Shown piece by piece: positions 15,027 to 17,566 of a DNA stretch of 17,566 nt (position 1 is the first letter of the stretch; every line of letters begins with the position of its first letter). Made by a program: the position numbers and the translations under genes. The notes beneath the pieces were generated by a model, which made no database searches, was not told the origin of the DNA, and saw nothing but the letters and a program-made list of their open reading frames with translations. The stretch comes from Lachnospiraceae bacterium (lineage in GTDB: Bacteria > Bacillota > Clostridia > Lachnospirales > Lachnospiraceae). The stretch lies in contig CAAGFP010000045.1 in the NCBI GenBank assembly GCA_900769175.1, positions 1 to 17,566 on the forward strand, in the 5' to 3' direction.

Positions 15027-16196
15027 ATGAATAATTCAGAAGTATTGGAATTAAGGAAGCGATTAAAAAAAGAAGATAATACCATCACAAAGCTTACCGG
15101 TTGTTATGTAATCGGAATGGAGAAACAAATCCGTACTTACATCGATACGACACTGGATGAACTGGCAGAAACCGAACAGTTTAAGTATATGGACATTTTA
15201 AAGAAAGGTTTATCCGGCGTGCTTGGAAAGAATCTTTTGAATTTATCCTTTACCGGGACGAATGAAGAAATCAGTGCAAAACAGCAGGAACTTCTGGCAA
15301 TCCGGAAATCGGAATTGAAATCAAAAGAGATGCTGGACAGTTTATATGCAAGCATTATAGACAATTACAAGACTCCCGGGAATTATCTTATTTTATTGAT
15401 TCATGATTCCTATGATGTTATGGTTAAAACCTCTGATAAGAGGGCATTGGATGAGTCGGAAGAAGTCTACGAATATATTTTATGCTGTATTTGTCCGGTG
15501 AATCTTGCAAAGCCTGCACTCAGTTATCATGAAGAAGAAAATATTATTTCAGACCGGGAACGCGACTGGATTGTTGATATGCCGGACGTTGCTTTTCTCT
15601 ATCCCTGCTTTAATGACAGAAGTGCAGATGTGAATCATGTGCTTTATTACTGCAAGAATAACCAGGATATGCATCCGGAGCTGATTGAAGGCGTTTTGGG
15701 TTGCGGGGAAGAAATGACGTCGGATGCGGAAAAGGAAATCTTCCAGCAGATTGTTGAAGATGTCATTAACGAGGCACCTGAATATGATACCTTCGAGGTG
15801 GTTCGTTCCATAAATAATAACCTGACGGAAATGGTAGAAAACAAGGTGTTCGGAGACGAGCCTACCATTGATAAAACCGGAATGAAAGAATTGATGAAAA
15901 AAAGCGGAGTCCGGGACGAGCATCTTGATTTGGTGGAAGAAAAGTTTGAGAAAGAAGCCGGAGAGCATAAAGCACTTCGTGTTGAGAATCTTCGTGAGAA
16001 GAGAAATATTGAAGTGAAATCCGGAGAAATGCAAATCAAGGTCAAACCCGATGCGGCAGACTTGCTGGAAATCAGAGTAATTGACGGAAGAAAATGCATT
16101 GTAATTCCGATGAATTCCGATATTGAGGTAAACGGAATTATGAAACGGATTGAAGAAGAACTGAAAGAAGAACGAAACGAAGACAAAGAAGAGTAA
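15027..16196 (+). CDS. DUF4317 family protein
   Basis: A 389-aa cytosolic protein recognised as the DUF4317 type from its opening (ELRKRLKKEDNTITKLTGCY) and the segments LILLIHDSYDV, YEYILCCICPVNLAKPAL and WIVDMPDVAFLYPCF. The biochemical function is unknown; the family is common in Lachnospiraceae and related Clostridia. It has no signal peptide or membrane helix. The C-terminal third is charged and partly coiled-coil, ending in a Glu/Lys-rich tail. CCGGAGGTAATT before the ATG is a strong ribosome site. The next gene, a small membrane protein, starts 15 bases after the stop, so the two are probably co-transcribed. Confidence 0.85.
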   Translation: MNNSEVLELRKRLKKEDNTITKLTGCYVIGMEKQIRTYIDTTLDELAETEQFKYMDILKKGLSGVLGKNLLNLSFTGTNEEISAKQQELLAIRKSELKSKEMLDSLYASIIDNYKTPGNYLILLIHDSYDVMVKTSDKRALDESEEVYEYILCCICPVNLAKPALSYHEEENIISDRERDWIVDMPDVAFLYPCFNDRSADVNHVLYYCKNNQDMHPELIEGVLGCGEEMTSDAEKEIFQQIVEDVINEAPEYDTFEVVRSINNNLTEMVENKVFGDEPTIDKTGMKELMKKSGVRDEHLDLVEEKFEKEAGEHKALRVENLREKRNIEVKSGEMQIKVKPDAADLLEIRVIDGRKCIVIPMNSDIEVNGIMKRIEEELKEERNEDKEE

Positions 16197-16211
16197 TGGG
16201 AGGAAAAGAAG

Positions 16212-16331
16212 ATGTTTTTAATTTTGGCCGGAATAATCGGAATCGCAATTATTGTTGCTGTCGTAGCTGCAATTGTAACGGTTGTATCAACTGCTGCTTT
16301 TGTTGGAAGCAATGATGCTGATGAACAATAG
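16212..16331 (+). CDS. 39-aa single-helix membrane microprotein
   Basis: A short ORF, MFLILAGIIGIAIIVAVV and onward, consisting of one hydrophobic segment (about residues 2-31, rich in Ile, Val and Ala) and an acidic tail ending in NDADEQ. It has GGGAGGAAAAG 4-13 bases before the ATG and starts 15 bases after the DUF4317 stop, which supports real translation. The sequence is too short for family recognition. It might act as a membrane partner or anchor of the DUF4317 protein, which is inference from position only. Confidence 0.6.
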   Translation: MFLILAGIIGIAIIVAVVAAIVTVVSTAAFVGSNDADEQ

Positions 16332-16392
16332 AATTCGAAGATGGATTTATTTCAAGCAGTTTTCACATTGAATTATGGAAAGGATAAGAGTA

Positions 16393-16650
16393 ATGGAAGA
16401 TTTGGAATTTCGTTATGATACGCAGCTTTTAATTGAAGGCACTGATTTAGATGAGGATGCAATCAGCGATTATTTTACTGAAAATTTCAAGGGCGACTGC
16501 CTGCTGGCTGTCGGAGATGAAGAATTAATCAAAATTCATTTTCATACGAATGAACCCTGGAAAGTATTGGAATACTGTGCTTCCCTGGGAGAAATATATG
16601 ATATCGTTGTTGAAGATATGGACAGACAGGCAAGGGGTCTGCAAGGCTGA
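16393..16650 (+). CDS. Stand-alone FakA/DAK-kinase-type C-terminal domain protein
   Basis: An 85-aa protein matching the C-terminal domain found at the end of FakA-like fatty-acid kinases (DhaL-related). Visible signatures are YDTQLLIEGTDLDEDAI, LLAVGDEELIKIHFHTN, and PWKVLEYCASLGEI followed by DIVVEDM. The kinase and middle domains are absent, and no such coding sequence lies beside it. The start at 16393 is preferred over the ATG at 16375 because AAAGGA (16379-16384) is then 8 bases upstream. It could bind an acyl-phosphate carrier or another partner. It is shorter than any complete FakA, so it is either a dedicated single-domain protein or a relic. The sequence is undamaged, which favours the former. 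Confidence 0.75.
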   Translation: MEDLEFRYDTQLLIEGTDLDEDAISDYFTENFKGDCLLAVGDEELIKIHFHTNEPWKVLEYCASLGEIYDIVVEDMDRQARGLQG

Positions 16651-16693
16651 TTGAAGATTTTATCCGATAAACATAGAATAAAATTTTAGATTA

Positions 16694-16720
16694 TTAGCAC
16701 TCAATTCAAATGAGTGCTAA
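16694..16720 (+). promoter_or_regulatory. CIRCE operator (HrcA binding site)
   Basis: TTAGCACTC, nine bases, GAGTGCTAA: a perfect match to the CIRCE consensus. It lies just upstream of the -35 box of the htpG promoter, so htpG is expected to be under HrcA heat-shock repression. Confidence 0.95.
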
Positions 16721-16727
16721 TTTTTTA

Positions 16728-16756
16728 TTGACTTTTGAATAAAATGGGGGTAAACT
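16728..16756 (+). promoter_or_regulatory. Sigma-A-type promoter of htpG
   Basis: TTGACT (16728-16733), a 17-bp spacer, then TAAACT (16751-16756), beginning 8 bases after CIRCE. The 105-base leader to the ATG holds a 7-bp inverted repeat, TTTGATT/AATCAAA (16809-16827). Confidence 0.75.
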
Positions 16757-16861
16757 TGTTTCAATGACACAAAAAGGGAAGGCTGCTTCCTATAAAGAAC
16801 GAAAAAGGTTTGATTAAAGAAATCAAAAAAGAATTATTTGCAGGAAAGGAAAGTGATAGAA

Positions 16862-17566
16862 ATGGCATTAAAACAAGGTTCTTTATCAATTAACAGCGAA
16901 AATATTTTCCCCATCATTAAGAAATGGCTTTATTCGGACCATGATATTTTTATGAGGGAGTTAATCAGTAATGGTTGTGATGCAATCACGAAACTCAAAA
17001 AACTCGACATGATGGGCGAATACACTCTGCCGGACGATTATAAGGCGAGAATGGATGTTATCGTGAATCCGGAAGAGAAGACATTAAAGTTTATCGATAA
17101 CGGTCTTGGTATGACGGCAGATGAAGTCGAAGAATATATCAACCAGATTGCTTTTTCCGGAGCAACCGATTTCATTGAGAAATACAAAGACAAAACAAAC
17201 GAAGATCAGATTATCGGTCATTTCGGTTTGGGATTTTATTCCGCATTCATGGTAGCACAGCTGGTAACGATTGATACCCTTTCATATAAAGAAGGTGCGA
17301 AAGCGGTTCATTGGACCTGCGACGGCGGAACCGAGTTTTCCATGGACGAAGGAACGAAAACGGGTGTCGGAACGGAAATCACACTTTATCTGAACGAAGA
17401 TTGTCTCGAATTCTGTAATGAATACCGTGCAAGAGAGGTCATTAAGAAATATTGTTCCTTTATGCCGACGGAAATCTATTTAAGCCGTGCCAATACCACC
17501 GAAACCACAACCATCAAAGAGGATGAAAAACTCGAAAGCGATATTGTGGTAGAAGAAATCGCTCCG
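16862..17566 (+). CDS. htpG: Molecular chaperone HtpG (Hsp90), 3' end outside window
   Basis: The bacterial Hsp90 homologue, an ATP-dependent dimeric cytosolic chaperone. The first 235 codons are present and open to the window end; the family is about 620-680 aa. The GHKL ATPase motifs are all visible: ELISNGCDA (Glu33, Asn37, Asp40), DNGLGM (79-84) and IGHFGLGFYSAF (118 onward), with SGATDF between them. The ATG at 16862 has AGGAAAGG upstream and gives MALKQGSLSINSE, a normal N-terminus. It is controlled by the CIRCE element and promoter just upstream. No defect is seen in the visible part. Confidence 0.97.
   Translation, partial: MALKQGSLSINSENIFPIIKKWLYSDHDIFMRELISNGCDAITKLKKLDMMGEYTLPDDYKARMDVIVNPEEKTLKFIDNGLGMTADEVEEYINQIAFSGATDFIEKYKDKTNEDQIIGHFGLGFYSAFMVAQLVTIDTLSYKEGAKAVHWTCDGGTEFSMDEGTKTGVGTEITLYLNEDCLEFCNEYRAREVIKKYCSFMPTEIYLSRANTTETTTIKEDEKLESDIVVEEIAP

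Noticed and set aside
15647..16312. 221-codon minus-strand ORF over the DUF4317 gene
   Set aside because: It is a Ser/Ile/Phe-rich translation antisense to a conserved gene with a strong start. It reflects codon bias on the other strand.

Overview
The window looks like a chromosomal segment of a low-GC, Gram-positive anaerobe of the class Clostridia, most probably a Lachnospiraceae member. This is inferred from the protein families (a DUF4317-type protein, a CotF-like coat protein, a Csp-like S8 protease), strong AGGAGG ribosome sites, HrcA/CIRCE control and AT-rich spacers. No rRNA or other decisive species marker is present.

Layout: (1) 3-1548, the end of a tryptophan operon (trpB partial, trpA) closed by a hairpin terminator. 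(2) 1633-3471 on the minus strand, typA/bipA. (3) 3733-4488, a four-helix membrane protein with its own promoter and a 14-bp-stem terminator. (4) 4662-6197 plus 13300-13426, a subtilisin-like S8 protease broken twice: by a reading-frame break between prodomain and catalytic domain, and by a 7.1-kb insertion near its 3' end. (5) 6198-13299, the inserted mobile element. (6) 13633-16650, a DinB-like protein, a ferritin-like/CotF-like protein, a DUF4317 protein, a 39-aa membrane microprotein and a stand-alone FakA-type C-terminal domain. (7) 16694-17566, a perfect CIRCE operator, a sigma-A-type promoter and the start of htpG.

The main discovery is the element. Its right half is a tight operon of three different large serine recombinases. 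Its left half carries a secreted protein with a broken signal peptide, a small membrane-anchored protein and a 73-aa protein. Both ends can be fixed to the base because the protease reading frame is restored exactly when 6198-13299 is removed. The crossover dinucleotide is GG, and the element ends carry ACACCA and TGGCGT each three bases from that GG. Just inside the right end are four copies of a 22-bp motif, TGTRGYA-N8-ACACCAS. Three of them are spaced by exactly 33 bp, and the last forms the attachment half-site. Three recombinases with an array of matching sites suggest a multi-protein integration/excision complex.

Excision would restore the 3' end of the protease, so the element resembles gene-interrupting elements that act as switches. 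However, the upstream frame break means it may simply sit in a decaying gene.
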